Of a stretch of DNA of 64,000 bases, positions 25,827 through 37,176 are shown in pieces (the first letter of the stretch is position 1; every line of letters begins with the position of its first letter). Made by a program: the position numbers and the translations under genes. The DNA is from Cavenderia fasciculata (Eukaryota; Evosea; Eumycetozoa; Acytosteliales; Cavenderiaceae): NCBI RefSeq assembly GCF_000203815.1, contig NW_004457723.1, forward strand, positions 248,001 through 312,000, read 5' to 3'. The notes below the pieces were generated by a model that made no database searches, was not told where the DNA came from, and worked only from the letters and a program-made list of their open reading frames with translations.

Positions 25827-27284
25827 ATGATAATAAATCAACCAATTGTTGAAATTATTAAACAAGGAGCAGTGGCAGTAGAGGATGTAAGGATAGCACC
25901 AAACAAAAACCAAAGTAAAAGATTCCTCCCCACCTTTTACCACCCACCTCCTGCTGCGATGGCGGGTATGCATCCATTGCATCTGGCTGCACACCATGCC
26001 CATCAGTACCACCAACAATCGTTGATCAAGCAGGTACATGTCATTGTCAAGAACACTCCGTTTGGCATCACACTCAAGAGTAATGATCTGTCGTTGGTCA
26101 ACTTTCACAGCTATGTTGTCAAGGCCACACTGCTCTATGACTGCGACCCACCCAAGCCAGTTGACTTTATACACCAACAACCACTACAATATGTTGCTAC
26201 AGTGTCTGAAGATGGAAATGAGGTGGTGGTCGACATTAAAATGTCTATCCTATCCTCTCAACACCAAGGATCACTCTTTATCGTAGTACTTCATGTCAGT
26301 CATACAAGTGCACCAACACCGGCCAACAATGAACCACTTTCCACCATTTCAGCACATCTAAATAATAATGTTTTGACTGGTAGTACCAATTTGAACCAAC
26401 TGTGTGTCATTTCACATCCAATTCGTATAGTTTCCAAAGTAGACCATGTTAAAAAGGAGGGTATCCCCATTTTGAAAAAGAAGACCTTTCACGAGATCCT
26501 AACAGACAAGTTGAAAAGATTACAAAAATGTCAAGATGGTCAAAGTAAATGGATCAAAAATCTATTTGATCAACATCATTGTCAATTTGATTATCGTCCA
26601 TTTATCGATCCAGAATGTAATAATAATAGTAGTAATAATAATAATAGTAATAATTCAAATCATTCAACTCCACAACAACATTTTATAAATCATTTAAATT
26701 CAGAAGATGATGAAGATCAAATTGAAAAAGATAATGAAAATGATGATGATCAAGATGATGATGACAATTGTAATAATAATAATAATATTGATGAAGCAAA
26801 TATAAATCAAATTAAACAACAACAAAAAGTAGTAAATCCAACAACAATATTAAATGGAGAAATATATTTTCAAAATAGTTTTAATAGAGTTGTTGAATCT
26901 TATAAATGTATAGTATCGATTGATGATAGAAAAGAGGAAATTAAGAAAATGGTTAAAATCCTACACAGTGAGGATTTGGAACAATTGGTAAATGTCTTTA
27001 TTGAAGAATTACATGATAAAGAAATTCCCCATGTTCAACAACAACATCAACAACAATCAACAACAAGTAGTCATTATCATCAACTTTATCCTCCCATCCA
27101 CCCTAATCATCATCCACATCATATGCATCAACAACACCAACAATATAACCAACAAGAAATATCACAAAACTTTTTAATTAATAGTAATCCATTAGCATCA
27201 CCAAATTTAAATCATCATATGATTATGATTGATCCAAGACATAATGATTCATCATCATCATTATTTTATTCACAATTTAATTAA
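25827..27284 (+). CDS. CudA-like transcriptional regulator (STAT-related DNA-binding core)
   Basis: Intronless, 485 residues, ATG at 25827. The conserved core at about residues 68-255 includes VHVIVKNTPFGITL, YVVKATLLYD, VVDIKMSIL, SHPIRIVSKVDHVKK and a basic KKKTFHEILTDKLKRLQ segment. This matches what I know of dictyostelid CudA proteins, nuclear regulators of prespore and tip gene expression with a core distantly related to STATs. After the core come Asn and Asp/Glu runs, another conserved block near residues 345-400 and a His/Gln-rich tail. The N-terminus is His-rich and of low conservation. The low-complexity runs are normal for the phylum. Which CudA paralogue this is cannot be decided here. 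Confidence 0.8.
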   Translation: MIINQPIVEIIKQGAVAVEDVRIAPNKNQSKRFLPTFYHPPPAAMAGMHPLHLAAHHAHQYHQQSLIKQVHVIVKNTPFGITLKSNDLSLVNFHSYVVKATLLYDCDPPKPVDFIHQQPLQYVATVSEDGNEVVVDIKMSILSSQHQGSLFIVVLHVSHTSAPTPANNEPLSTISAHLNNNVLTGSTNLNQLCVISHPIRIVSKVDHVKKEGIPILKKKTFHEILTDKLKRLQKCQDGQSKWIKNLFDQHHCQFDYRPFIDPECNNNSSNNNNSNNSNHSTPQQHFINHLNSEDDEDQIEKDNENDDDQDDDDNCNNNNNIDEANINQIKQQQKVVNPTTILNGEIYFQNSFNRVVESYKCIVSIDDRKEEIKKMVKILHSEDLEQLVNVFIEELHDKEIPHVQQQHQQQSTTSSHYHQLYPPIHPNHHPHHMHQQHQQYNQQEISQNFLINSNPLASPNLNHHMIMIDPRHNDSSSSLFYSQFN

Positions 27285-27348
27285 AAATAAATAAATAATT
27301 AAATAAATAATTATTATTTTCTATTTCTATTTCTATTTTGTTTGGTTT

Positions 27349-28880
27349 TTAAAATTGTAAACTTTTTTTATAAACAATTTCTAAATGATTATATAATTGT
27401 TGTAAACTTTGTTTACTTGATACTAGGTCATCAGGTTTTACACGTAGATTGATTTGATCGATTGTATGTTTGATGACATCTAAATTCTTTCGTACAAGTG
27501 ATCCCAAAAACTCTTTACTCGGGTGATTTGATAATAGTAGAAATGATTTCTCGTTACCACAAATCGTATCATCTACCAATCCTTTATGGGTTTCCCAATT
27601 CTCTCCACATTTTACAGTTGCATTGAATAAATCTCTTCGACATACCGATATGGTATCTTGAAATTGATTTTGAAATTGATTCCAAAACTCTTTATGTAAT
27701 TTGTTATCTAATGTTATTCCACATAAAATGGTATAAATATTAGTTGCTACATTCATTTCTAAATGTAATATTTGCTACAAACATAAAAATAAAATAAAAT
27801 AAATCATAATTAATACAAAATAATAATATTATTATTATCTCTATTTACATACATTTTGAATAGTTTTAAATTTTGGTAAATGTTGTTGAAGAAAAAATAC
27901 ATAGACATGTTTCATATTTGATCTAACAGATTCTTGTTTTGATCCCAATTGATTTGAATTTAATGATATCAATAATTTTAATTGTTTATCAAATTCTTTA
28001 AATAATACTGATAATTCATTTTGTATATTTAATACTTCCTACAATTAATTAAAAAACAATAATTAATATATTATAATATTCTTTTCTTTCTTTTCTTTGT
28101 ATTCTTACATTATAGACTTGTAAAAAAGTTTCTCTATTTTTTGGAGAAGATCTTGTGAAATCGACAATTGATGATGCAAGGTATTCAAAGTTTGGAATAG
28201 ATGCTACAATTGCTTTACGGAGGAGTGTTTGTTCGTTGTAGATGAGGTAGAGGGGATTTGATTCTTTTGATTGTTTGACGTGTTCGTAGTATCTTCGATT
28301 TGATTCTTCGGCCATTGCAACAATGACACATGCCTCACAATAATTGATTACTTGTCCTTCTCTCAATACTCCTGTTATATCATTACTCGATAGTTTGGTT
28401 ACACATTTGTTACAGAAATTGATTTTACATAGTCCGCATACAACCATGTTGGTAAAGATTCCAAATTTTATTCTAAACAAAAAGAGAGAGAGATTAAAAG
28501 AAGTAAGTATAAAGGTATTATCATTTACTATAGTCTACTTCTTGTACATACCCACAATGACCACAATAAGGTTTATTGATTAATAATTCTGTTGCTGGTG
28601 GTTGTTGTTGTTGTTGTTGGTGATGATGTGATGGAGGAGGAGTAGTTGGTGGACTAATCAACTTTTTATTTACAAATACATTTGGGAATGATAATTGATC
28701 GATTAATCCTCCCCCACCACCTCTATTATTATTATCTACTGTATTATTTGATAATCTTAATGATCTTTCAAGTTTAAAAGATAAGAATTGGTTCTTGTCA
28801 AACAGCTTTTTCTCTTGTCTGTGTACATCTCTAAATTTAAAGAATTGTTCTGATTTATCTTTTATAATTGGTTTGTTCAT
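27349..28880 (-). CDS. FYVE-like zinc-finger protein, uncharacterised
   Basis: 434 residues from four exons (28880-28552, 28472-28109, 28038-27853, 27774-27349), all GT-AG and phase-compatible. After a Gln/Pro-rich N-terminal region comes a cysteine cluster near residues 105-170: YCGHCG, VVCGLC, FCNKC and later YCEAC. The spacing is like a FYVE-type double zinc finger but without the basic R+HHCR patch, so lipid binding is uncertain. The rest is helical, with coiled-coil-like stretches and no further recognised domain. The first intron falls directly after CGHCG; reading through it would give a truncated protein. It could be a FYVE-related endosomal factor or another treble-clef protein; I do not assign a function. 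Confidence 0.65.
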
Positions 28881-29298
28881 TCACTGTTTGTAGTAGTAGT
28901 TGTTGTTGCTGTATTGGTATCTTTTGGTCTTGTTGTTGTTGTTTGATTAGTCTACACTATAATGAAACATAACTAATGATTAGATTTTTGATCAAAATTG
29001 ATTACATAATTATTTAAAAAGATTCTCTAAAAACAAAGCAATTTGTTTTAAAAATTTGGGAAGATAGATTCTTCTTCATTTTTCTTGCTTCACTATTCGG
29101 TAATAAACTTATTAATAATACGAGCTGTACACAAAGAATATTCAAAAGAACTAAAGTTCTCGAAGAATAGCCTCACCAAAACGAACTGCAGTCCTCAGGA
29201 CTCAAACAAAGATTATTTGCTTCAAGTAAAAGAGAATTGTTATTGTTATATGACTTGGCATTTCAAAAACCATTACTTGTACAATTTAGCAAAGTATC
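28881..29298. promoter_or_regulatory. Divergent promoter region, zinc-finger gene / FNIP-kinase
   Basis: 418 bases between two opposite start codons, AT-rich, with no gene seen. Confidence 0.45.
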
Positions 29299-32216
29299 AT
29301 GGATGAAAGTACTTCACATACCAAAACTTTACAATCATTGGAGTTTGGTGATGAATATAATCAACCTCTATCAGTTGGAGTATTACCATCGCCATTACAA
29401 TCATTGGTGTTTGGTGATAAATATAATCAACCAATAGCAGTTGGAGTATTACCATCATCATTACAATCATTGGTGTTTGGTAATAGATATGATCAACCAC
29501 TATCAGTTGGAGTATTACCATCATCATTACAATCATTGGAGTTTGGTTGGCACTATAATCAACCTCTATCAGTTGGAGTATTACCACCATCATTACAATC
29601 ATTGGTGTTTGGTTGGAGCTATAATCAACCTCTATCAGTTGGAGTATTACCAACATCATTACAATCATTGGTGTTTGGTATTAGATATGATCAACCACTA
29701 TCAGTTGGAGTATTACCACCATCATTACAATCATTGGTGTTTGGTTGGAGCTATAATCAACGTCTATCAGTTGGAGTATTACCATCATCATTACAATCAT
29801 TGGTGTTTGGTGATAGATATAATCAACCAATATCAGTTGGAGTATTACCATCGTCATTGCAATCACTAAAGTTTGATTTTACGTACCCTGAATTATTATT
29901 ATTATTTTTAGTTGATTTCAAGCAACCAATTGGAGTAAGCAGAAACTTTATTACGTCCAAATCACATGGAGTAATCAAACTTCCAAATACCATAAAATAT
30001 CACCTCACTCTTTCAACAACCTTATCTCCAAAAGAACAAGGTATCGATATTATTTCTGTTTTAACAAACAGTGAACAACCAATTACACTCGACTCCAATC
30101 CCAACTCAATCCATTACGACCGCAATTATTCAATGGCATATCCTATCGACCACTCTTCCTATGTTACAGTCAACAGCCACAAATACTATAAGCTACACCC
30201 TTTTCCATATTCTGTCAACAAAGTAATTTTAGTAATCTCTGAATCATCAGGTGAAATGGTATGTAAATTGGTTGATCATTGTAAACGATTACATCAATCA
30301 GATCACCACCAACTACTAATTTATCTTTTAGTTTGTTTACAAAGAAATAGATTACTCCTCCAATCAATCGATCTATGACAAAACACTATTTGAAATCACA
30401 ACAATGAAATTATTCATCAACGACTCTATGTTTGTGCAATACAAAGATCACCAAGACGACAGTGATTTAAAAAAGATATATATTTTGGCACATTTCTGTG
30501 AAGGTGGTGATTTGGAACAATTATTTCAATCAATGACTAAATGGTATGTTATTACCAGATTTCCCAACGAGGTTTTATTAATGACCAAATTAACACTAAC
30601 AACACTCTATTTAGGAATGAATCCCAAAAACAACAACCTCATCCAGAATATAAAAATATCCCCGAAACAGAAATATGGCGACACATTCGGCGATTATTCC
30701 TCATACTTGAAAAACTATCTCAACACAATATTGCACATCTTGATATTAAACCACTCAATCTATTTATTCGTTATGACGGTGAAATAGCTCTTGGTGATTT
30801 TGGTTGCTGTCACACTTACGTTGATCAAAATAATTTGTTAGATGATAACGTAAATATTGGTGAAGACACAAATAATAATCAAGAAACAACAGAATATGCA
30901 AATATGATAGCCACAACTCTCGTAACTCGCGGAACAAAGGGATATTATGCACCGGTATGTTTGCAACGCCCTTTAATTAAGCTCTGCGACTGATGACTAA
31001 CATTTACATTTATAGGAATCAAAACAAAAGAAATATTACGCTACAAGTGATATTTATTCTGTTGGTTCAACTCTTTTACATTTACTCTCATGGTAATTAT
31101 TATTATTGATCAAGTATTGCATAATCATATCCTTGATAACTAATTTATTTATAGTCATCCAGATGATATTGGAAATAGAATTGAATTTGTCAAGAACCAC
31201 AAAAATAACAACTTTGATGCAGATCATATTAAAATATCAACAGATAGATATTCTGAACATTTAATTAATTTTGTCAAGAATCTATTAATCTCAACACCCT
31301 ATGATCGTCTTTCATTGGATGATCTAAATGGAGAAATAGTCAACCAACACACACAAAGAATCACATCATTTTTAATCGATCAACGACAAATTCTACCAAA
31401 CACAACAACATTAATATTGGATGGTGAATTCAACAGTCCTCTCAGAGGATTACTTCCACCAACACTTTTAAAATTAAAGTTATTGGGAAACTTTAATCAA
31501 CCAATCGAATGGAATGATATTCCCAATGGACTTGAAACATTAATATTTGGACCATCATTTAATAGTGAAATTAATTCCCTTCCATGGTCATTAAATAATT
31601 TAGCTTTAGGAAAATCATTCGATCAACCATCGGCTCTAAAATTTGATACAAATACCACAATACACATAACCACTTTTAAGAAAAAAGAAATTTTGTTCAA
31701 ATGGACAGATAGATTGAAACGTATAAATACCTACTACTGCCAAGATTCAGAGCAGGTAACCATCAATTCATTTATTAAAAACAAGATTGTTGAATCGAAT
31801 CTGATCATGACCATCGGTGAACAATGCTATGGTATTGGTAAAATCGAGAGGTATGTAAATCTGGCAAGTCTAATAATAAAACAATGATACTGACCAATAT
31901 TTTGAATAGGATCAATAATATACTAGAGTGGAAGAAGAATGATGAAATCAAATTCATTATCAATCTAGAAGATGTCAAAGTGATATCACATGTTCAAGCA
32001 TCAATCTATCCACATTTATTCTGTCAAATAGATAAATCAAAATTTGAATCAATCAATCAACACTTTGTCGAATACCAACCCGACTCTGAATACCCCCTAA
32101 AGGAAATGGAGCAACTATTTGAATTGGATGAAGACAACATTCATCAAGTGTTTGAAAATAATGATCAATATCTAAATATTAGATTGATTATCAACCTACC
32201 TAAAGAGCAACAATAA
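29299..32216 (+). CDS. Single-module FNIP-repeat protein kinase
   Basis: 863 residues from six exons: 29299-30258, 30332-30543, 30615-30954, 31016-31092, 31155-31850, 31910-32216. Intron positions and the 212- and 77-base exons match those of the four-module gene on the other strand. The order is a short leader (MDESTSHTK), about nine FNIP units, a kinase with VYKEIDY, HFCEGGDL, HLDIKPLNLF, GDFG, YYAPES and DIYSVGS, then a HPDD linker, three FNIP-like units and a conserved C-terminal domain (SIYPHLFCQ, LDEDNIHQV). The catalytic Lys, Asp, Asn and DFG Asp are all present, but the Gly-rich loop lacks its glycines and HRD is HLD. It lacks the coiled coil and anchor seen in the larger relative. 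Of the three loci it looks the most intact. Confidence 0.85.
29325..29870 (+). repeat. FNIP repeat array of the single-module kinase
   Basis: About eight to nine 66-base units, very similar to each other (TCATTACAATCATTGGTGTT cores). They are inverted relative to the arrays at 8-15 kb and direct relative to those at 42.9 kb. Confidence 0.85.
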
Positions 32217-32843
32217 TATTAAACAAATAAATAAAAATTATTTAGTGAAACACTGTTTATCGATACCCTGCTCTCGAGGTAATAGGTGCCACCAACAGTG
32301 AAAGGTACCATAGATGGTTTACCAATAATCAAGCTGTTGGTGTGGAGATGTCATATATAACTAGAGTACTGACAAGATATTTTGATTGTTGTTGCAACAC
32401 CACTTTTTCCAAGCAATAGGGAATCTCTCTCTCTTGCACTTGTACGACTTTTGCAAAAGAGAATCTTAAGAGGAATTGCATGTATTGGATTACGTTGCTG
32501 GGGATGTGCCAGTTTGTAAAAGATTAAACATCAACACACTTTAGTCTTGATGATATTGTGTCTTTCTTTAGATACTTAATTATTTGTTTCATTATTATTA
32601 TTATGTTCAGCTTTGAAATACAAAAATGTTTTAGGTGGGAAATGTAAGTCGATGGTGCAATTGATTTGATTTTTTCTTATTTTTTAGATATTTTTATGAA
32701 TTCATTCACACTGGGATTTTCGTGGTTTTCAGCCCTCGTTTTACTTGACCATGTCTTGCTACACTTTTTTTTTTTCTTTAATCACTAGATATTTACTTTA
32801 GTAAAGTTAAAGACAGATAGAGATAATAGATAAATAGATAGAG
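32217..32843. other. Intergenic
   Basis: About 627 bases between the FNIP-kinase and the glycosidase, AT-rich with scattered less AT-rich patches. I see no gene; the promoter of the glycosidase is presumably at the right end. Confidence 0.5.
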
Positions 32844-34455
32844 ATGATGAAAACAATCATTGTATTTCTAACAATTATTGTTGGTTTGGTTGTTTCTCAA
32901 AGTAGTAGTAGTGCTAGCGGTAGTGGATCAGTAGTTGAATTTACATCTGATCTTTCTGTATGTTATTTTAATAAATATATTAAAACGCAAACCTTATAGA
33001 TCTAAAGTACTAATATATCTATTTCTATCTATTTATATCTCTATTTCTATTTAGATTTCATCAGAATGGGATCATTATTGGGAAAGATGTGTTGGTAGTG
33101 GACATGCATGGTTGGGAACCAGAAGAGATTGGCAAGATGCGCTCAAGATTGCACATGACAAGTTGGGTTTTGAACGCGTCAGATTCCACGGTATTTTCGA
33201 TAACGATATGAACGTCTATCAACAAGGTGCCAACGGTGAAGCCATCTACTCGTGGTACAATGTCGATGTTGTCTATGACTATTTAGTGTCGATTGGCATG
33301 AGTCCATTTGTCGAACTCAGCTTTATGCCCAACGACATGGCATCGGGCGACGAGACCATCTTTCACTATATGGGCAACATTACACCACCCAAAAACTTTA
33401 CCACTTGGAACAACCTCGTCGTTGCCTTTTTAGAGCACGTTATCGATCGTTATGGTATCACCGAAGTGAGCAAATGGCACTTTGAAATTTGGAACGAGCC
33501 AAACTGTGGGTTCCTCTATGTGCCAGGTTACGCCAACCAAACCACCGAGGTACTCCAAACCGCCTACTTTGAAATCCTCAATGAAACCTTCTCGGCTGTC
33601 AAGTCGGTCAATGCTGACCTGTCTGTTGGTGGACCCGCCACATGCCAGTCGCAATGGATCCCCGAGACACTCCAATACTGCAAGGACAATGGTATCGAGC
33701 TCGACTTTGTATCGACACACGAGTACCCAACCGACATTGTCCCTTTGCAACGTAACATTATGTACCAAGTACTCAGCAAGTCGAGAGAGATTGTCGGCGA
33801 CGACATGCAACTCTTTTACTCGGAATACAACGATGGCTTGTTTAACCGTCACGACACTACCTATGCCTCGGCCTTTGCCATCTTTAACATTATCGATGTC
33901 TATGGCTTGAGTGACATTTTCTCTTGGTGGACCTTTTCCGATGTCTTTGAAGAACAAGGACAACAATCGGTCCCATTCAACGAAGGCTTTGGTCTCCAAA
34001 CCATTTACAATATCGCCAAACCATCATTCAAGGCTTTTGAATTGCTTCATGAAACTGGTAACCTTCGTTACAATACTACTGGTTCTCATCCAACTGCCGG
34101 TATCCTCGTCACCAACTCTTGGAATAAAAACGAGGTCCTCGTTTTGGTCTACAACCACAATATCCCAGACGCACCTATGGACACTGAAACACTCGCCATC
34201 ACCCTCGAAAACATCCCATCCGACGTTAAAAAGGCTACCATTCGTCGTATCGATGAAGACAATTGCAACCCAATCGCTTTGTGGACCGAAATGGGATCAC
34301 CATCTTACCCATCGACCTCAGAGATTGAACAATTATTAAAGTCGACCGAATTTAATGAAGTATCCATCCCAATTACTAAACTCGATAAACATACCATTCA
34401 AGTTCAACTTGATATCCCTCCTCAAGGTGTTGCTGCTATTAAATTACATTTTTAA
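32844..34455 (+). CDS. Secreted GH39-type glycoside hydrolase (beta-xylosidase-like)
   Basis: 504 residues from two exons (32844-32957, 33055-34455; phase 0). The N-terminus is a signal peptide (MMKTIIVFLTIIVGLVVS) followed by a Ser/Gly linker; the first of two adjacent ATGs was taken as start. The mature part has a beta/alpha-barrel pattern with the acid/base motif WNEPN at about residue 162 and a likely nucleophile Glu in FYSEYNDG about 110 residues further on, as in GH39 beta-xylosidases and alpha-L-iduronidases. The C-terminus is a beta-rich accessory region. Expected to be extracellular or lysosomal, cutting plant or microbial glycans. Exon 2 is much richer in G+C at third positions than its neighbours, which also creates long shadow frames on both strands. 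Xylosidase versus another GH39 specificity is undecided. Confidence 0.85.
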
Positions 34456-34820
34456 ATAAATAAAAAAGAAAAGACAAATTAATTAATATGATGAAAAAAA
34501 AACGGGCAAATAAATATAAATAGTAGATCAAAGAATTTTATTTGATTTTTCAATCGATTTTTTTTTTTGAACAACCTCGAGAATAAAACTTTGAGCAAAA
34601 AGGGAATGACTCATTGCTTATTTTATTTGTTTCAAACAGTTATCTTATTTGTTTTATACTTCTTGAAAGACAGAGCATCACTAGTCCACAGCTATACTTC
34701 TTCCTCTTTGACCTTCAATAGGTTGTAGGTATACACGACTTACACAACAGCTGAAATAGTTTTATTTTCGAGCGACTTGTCTTGCCGGTTGCTCGTTGTT
34801 GGCAAAAAGAGTCAAAAAGT
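34456..34820. other. Intergenic between the glycosidase and the tRNA-like gene
   Basis: AT-rich. On the minus strand the bases after the tRNA-like gene contain T5 runs (complement of AAAAAG at 34804-34820), good pol III terminators. Nothing else seen. Confidence 0.5.
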
Positions 34821-34906
34821 TGGACAAGTTGGGTATCGATCCCAACACCTACCCGAAATTCGAACAAAATGCGAACAGGTCGCTCTGCCATCTGAGCTAC
34901 AAGCCC
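34821..34906 (-). tRNA. tRNA-Ala(CGC)-like gene with a predicted 13-base intron
   Basis: On the minus strand 86 bases fold as a tRNA: acceptor GGGCTTG with CTTGTCC then A73; D arm GCTC/GAGC with loop AGATGGCA; anticodon stem ACCTG/CGGGT; loop TTCGCA...T with anticodon CGC; a 13-base intron at the usual 37/38 position; variable loop AGGTG; T arm TTGGG/CCCAA with loop ATCGATA. A and B boxes are good, T5 runs follow, and the G3-U70 pair is the alanine identity element. Two acceptor pairs (5-68, 6-67) are T-T mismatches, so it may be a pseudo-tRNA. Upstream on the same strand (34943-34958) is another T-arm-like string containing GATCGATGC. Confidence 0.6.
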
Positions 34907-35107
34907 ACCAATAAAGGACGAAAATGCAGAATTTGCTCCCCGTGGGCATCGATCTCGCCGCTCGATCTATGAAATCAATTTATGCTCAAAAAAAAAGAAA
35001 CCTTGATTCCTTTTATTTCTTTCCACGCTCCTTTATTCATTGAGCTTTAATCGATTTGTCAAAAAAAAAATCAAAGATTTTGTCTCCAATTATTTCTTTT
35101 TTTTCTG

Positions 35108-35184
35108 CCAAGTCAAAAAGGTTAGACAAGTTGTCTATCAATCTCAACACCTACCCGAAATTCGAATCTATGGTTAACCTGTCA
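35108..35184 (-). repeat. Decayed partial copy of the tRNA-Ala-like sequence
   Basis: A stretch on the same strand repeats the 3' part of the tRNA-like gene (the shared piece AATTTCGGGTAGGTGTTG, then a mutated T arm and ACTTGTC) together with its 3' flank (CTTTTTGACT). The 5' half is not recognisable. It could be a duplication of the tRNA locus or a short tRNA-derived element. Confidence 0.6.
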
Positions 35185-35290
35185 GTTTTACATTTTATAT
35201 GAAATACAACAAAACATATTTTTATATCATTCTAAAAAAATATCTAAATAAATCAAATTATATCTTTTTTTTATCTAACTATTTTTTTTT

Positions 35291-36909
35291 TTAACCTTTT
35301 ATTTCTTCTCTTCCAAATATTTCATTAAATTCTTGATACATAATCTTGTTAAATAGATGAAATGGGGATCCTTCTTTTTCAATCTTCAACAATCTAGAAA
35401 TAGTTGTGATACCTCCAAAAAAGTAGTTTTGACCAATAAAAACGACAGTGTCATCATCTTGATTTATGAATCTAAAATCAATCTTTTCATTTTTGACATT
35501 CCAATTGATCGAGAATGATCTTTTGTTTCTAACAATCCATTCCAAATTATGTGAATAACCAAACATATTACTTGATATCAATTTGCATGACCTAGGCAGT
35601 ACATCTGCCGAAATATCCTTTTGCAATAACCAACAAGAATCTATAAAAGTAAAACTTTCTAAACTCTCTGGAAATAATCCAACGTAAACTGGAATATCAA
35701 ATCTAAATACACTTAGATTTTTTAAGTTATTTGGGAATCTAATATTTGGATTATTCATTTTTTCATCTAAAAAAAAAGAAAATGGATGTTAGATTAAAAA
35801 TATTATTATTATTATGATTATTTATATTTACAAAGAATTTTTAAATGAGTAAGAGTTGAGGGTAAACTATTCATATGATGTTCATAATTGTAAACTTTTA
35901 AATGAGTGATTTGAGTAGTGACAATCATTTGTTTCCATTGTTGGGTTGGTTCTGTTTGCCATTGTGAAATGTCGAGATGAGTGAGTGAATTGGGAAAGGA
36001 TGGGATATGAACAAAATGTTCAGAGTTGTTGACTAGTCTCTCCAAGTTTGGTGGGTATTCATCTAGATGATCCAAATCGATACCTTGAATGACACGTACA
36101 GTGTCTGGTACCACGCCATCAGGTATTGGTTTACTATAGTTGCTTCGAAGAAACTTTAGTGATTCTAGTTTGGATGGGATTGACCCTGGTTCCAATTCAT
36201 GGTAGAATCTAGGTCCAAATGTGAGAGAGGTAACACTTGATGGAATGGCACCAGGTGACACTATAGAGTTTGAAAGAATCAAATCGGTCACCGAAGATGG
36301 TACGAGTAAAGGATCATTGATTTCCTTGTTATGATGGGTACCAAATTCAAGTGTTTTAATCGTAGATGGTATCGATCCAACCACTATAGGTCTATTACAA
36401 TCATACACCAAGTTATTGGTCATTGGTGGTAGAAATGATAAATTAATCGGATTGTTGTTCTCTACTTCTTCCACTGACCTTACTATAACCCTTGTAATAT
36501 CATTATTTTCTATTTTATCCAATTCAATATTAAATATTACAATCAATTCTAATGAAAAAAAAAAAGAATAAGAAGAGATCATCATCATCATCATTATAAT
36601 AGTTTACATACCATTGTGAATAAAAGGTAATTGATTTTCAAGTGATTTGATGATACTATTATTGAATGATTTTAGATTGAATTGTTTAAACGCATCTCTT
36701 TTGATCATTGTGATCAGATGAGAGATAGAGTTTTGATTGCAACCATGAATCTTGATAAACTTGCTTTCAGGTAGAAATGCTTTTGCGAATAACTGTTCTC
36801 TCTTGAAGTAAAAGAATTTACTAGTCAATGATAAGCATATACTATCAATAGGTTTCAAGAATGATATGATATGTATAACTATGATATTTGATAATTGTGT
36901 GATGTTCAT
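35291..36909 (-). CDS. F-box-like FNIP-repeat protein
   Basis: 496 residues from three exons (36909-36612, 36548-35832, 35766-35291), phases compatible. The N-terminal 50 residues (IIVIHIISFLKPIDSICLSLTSKFFY) look like the F-box-type motif found at the start of many dictyostelid FNIP/LRR proteins. Degenerate FNIP units follow (IPSTIKTLEFG, IPSSVTSLTFG, FPNSLTHLDI, FPNNLKNLSVF). The C-terminal 100 residues have no recognised domain. The repeats here are far more diverged than those in the FNIP-kinases, and no kinase is present. A role as a substrate adaptor for ubiquitin ligases is a family inference. Confidence 0.8.
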
Positions 36910-37176
36910 TTAAATTTAATTTAATATTATTTCATTCGAAAAGGTCGCTTGTTTTTTCACAGCATTTGCTTATTCTTTTTCTTTTTCTTCCTCCTCTTAA
37001 TCCCACCGATCAATAAATGTCCATGTCTCTAAAAATCAATGAAATAAATAAATTGATATTCTAAATATAGACAACTCTTATATTATTAATAAATTACAGA
37101 TTTTTTATATTTTAATAAAAATTCATTATCTACTTTATTTAATTTAATATATTTGTCTTGTTGTTTTTTGTGTTTT

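Noticed and set aside
29297-29869. Shadow frames over the plus-strand FNIP array
   Set aside because: Same cause as for the other arrays.
33430-33999. 189-codon minus-strand frame inside the GH39 gene
   Set aside because: It mirrors G+C-rich third positions of the real gene, with no domain or sensible composition.
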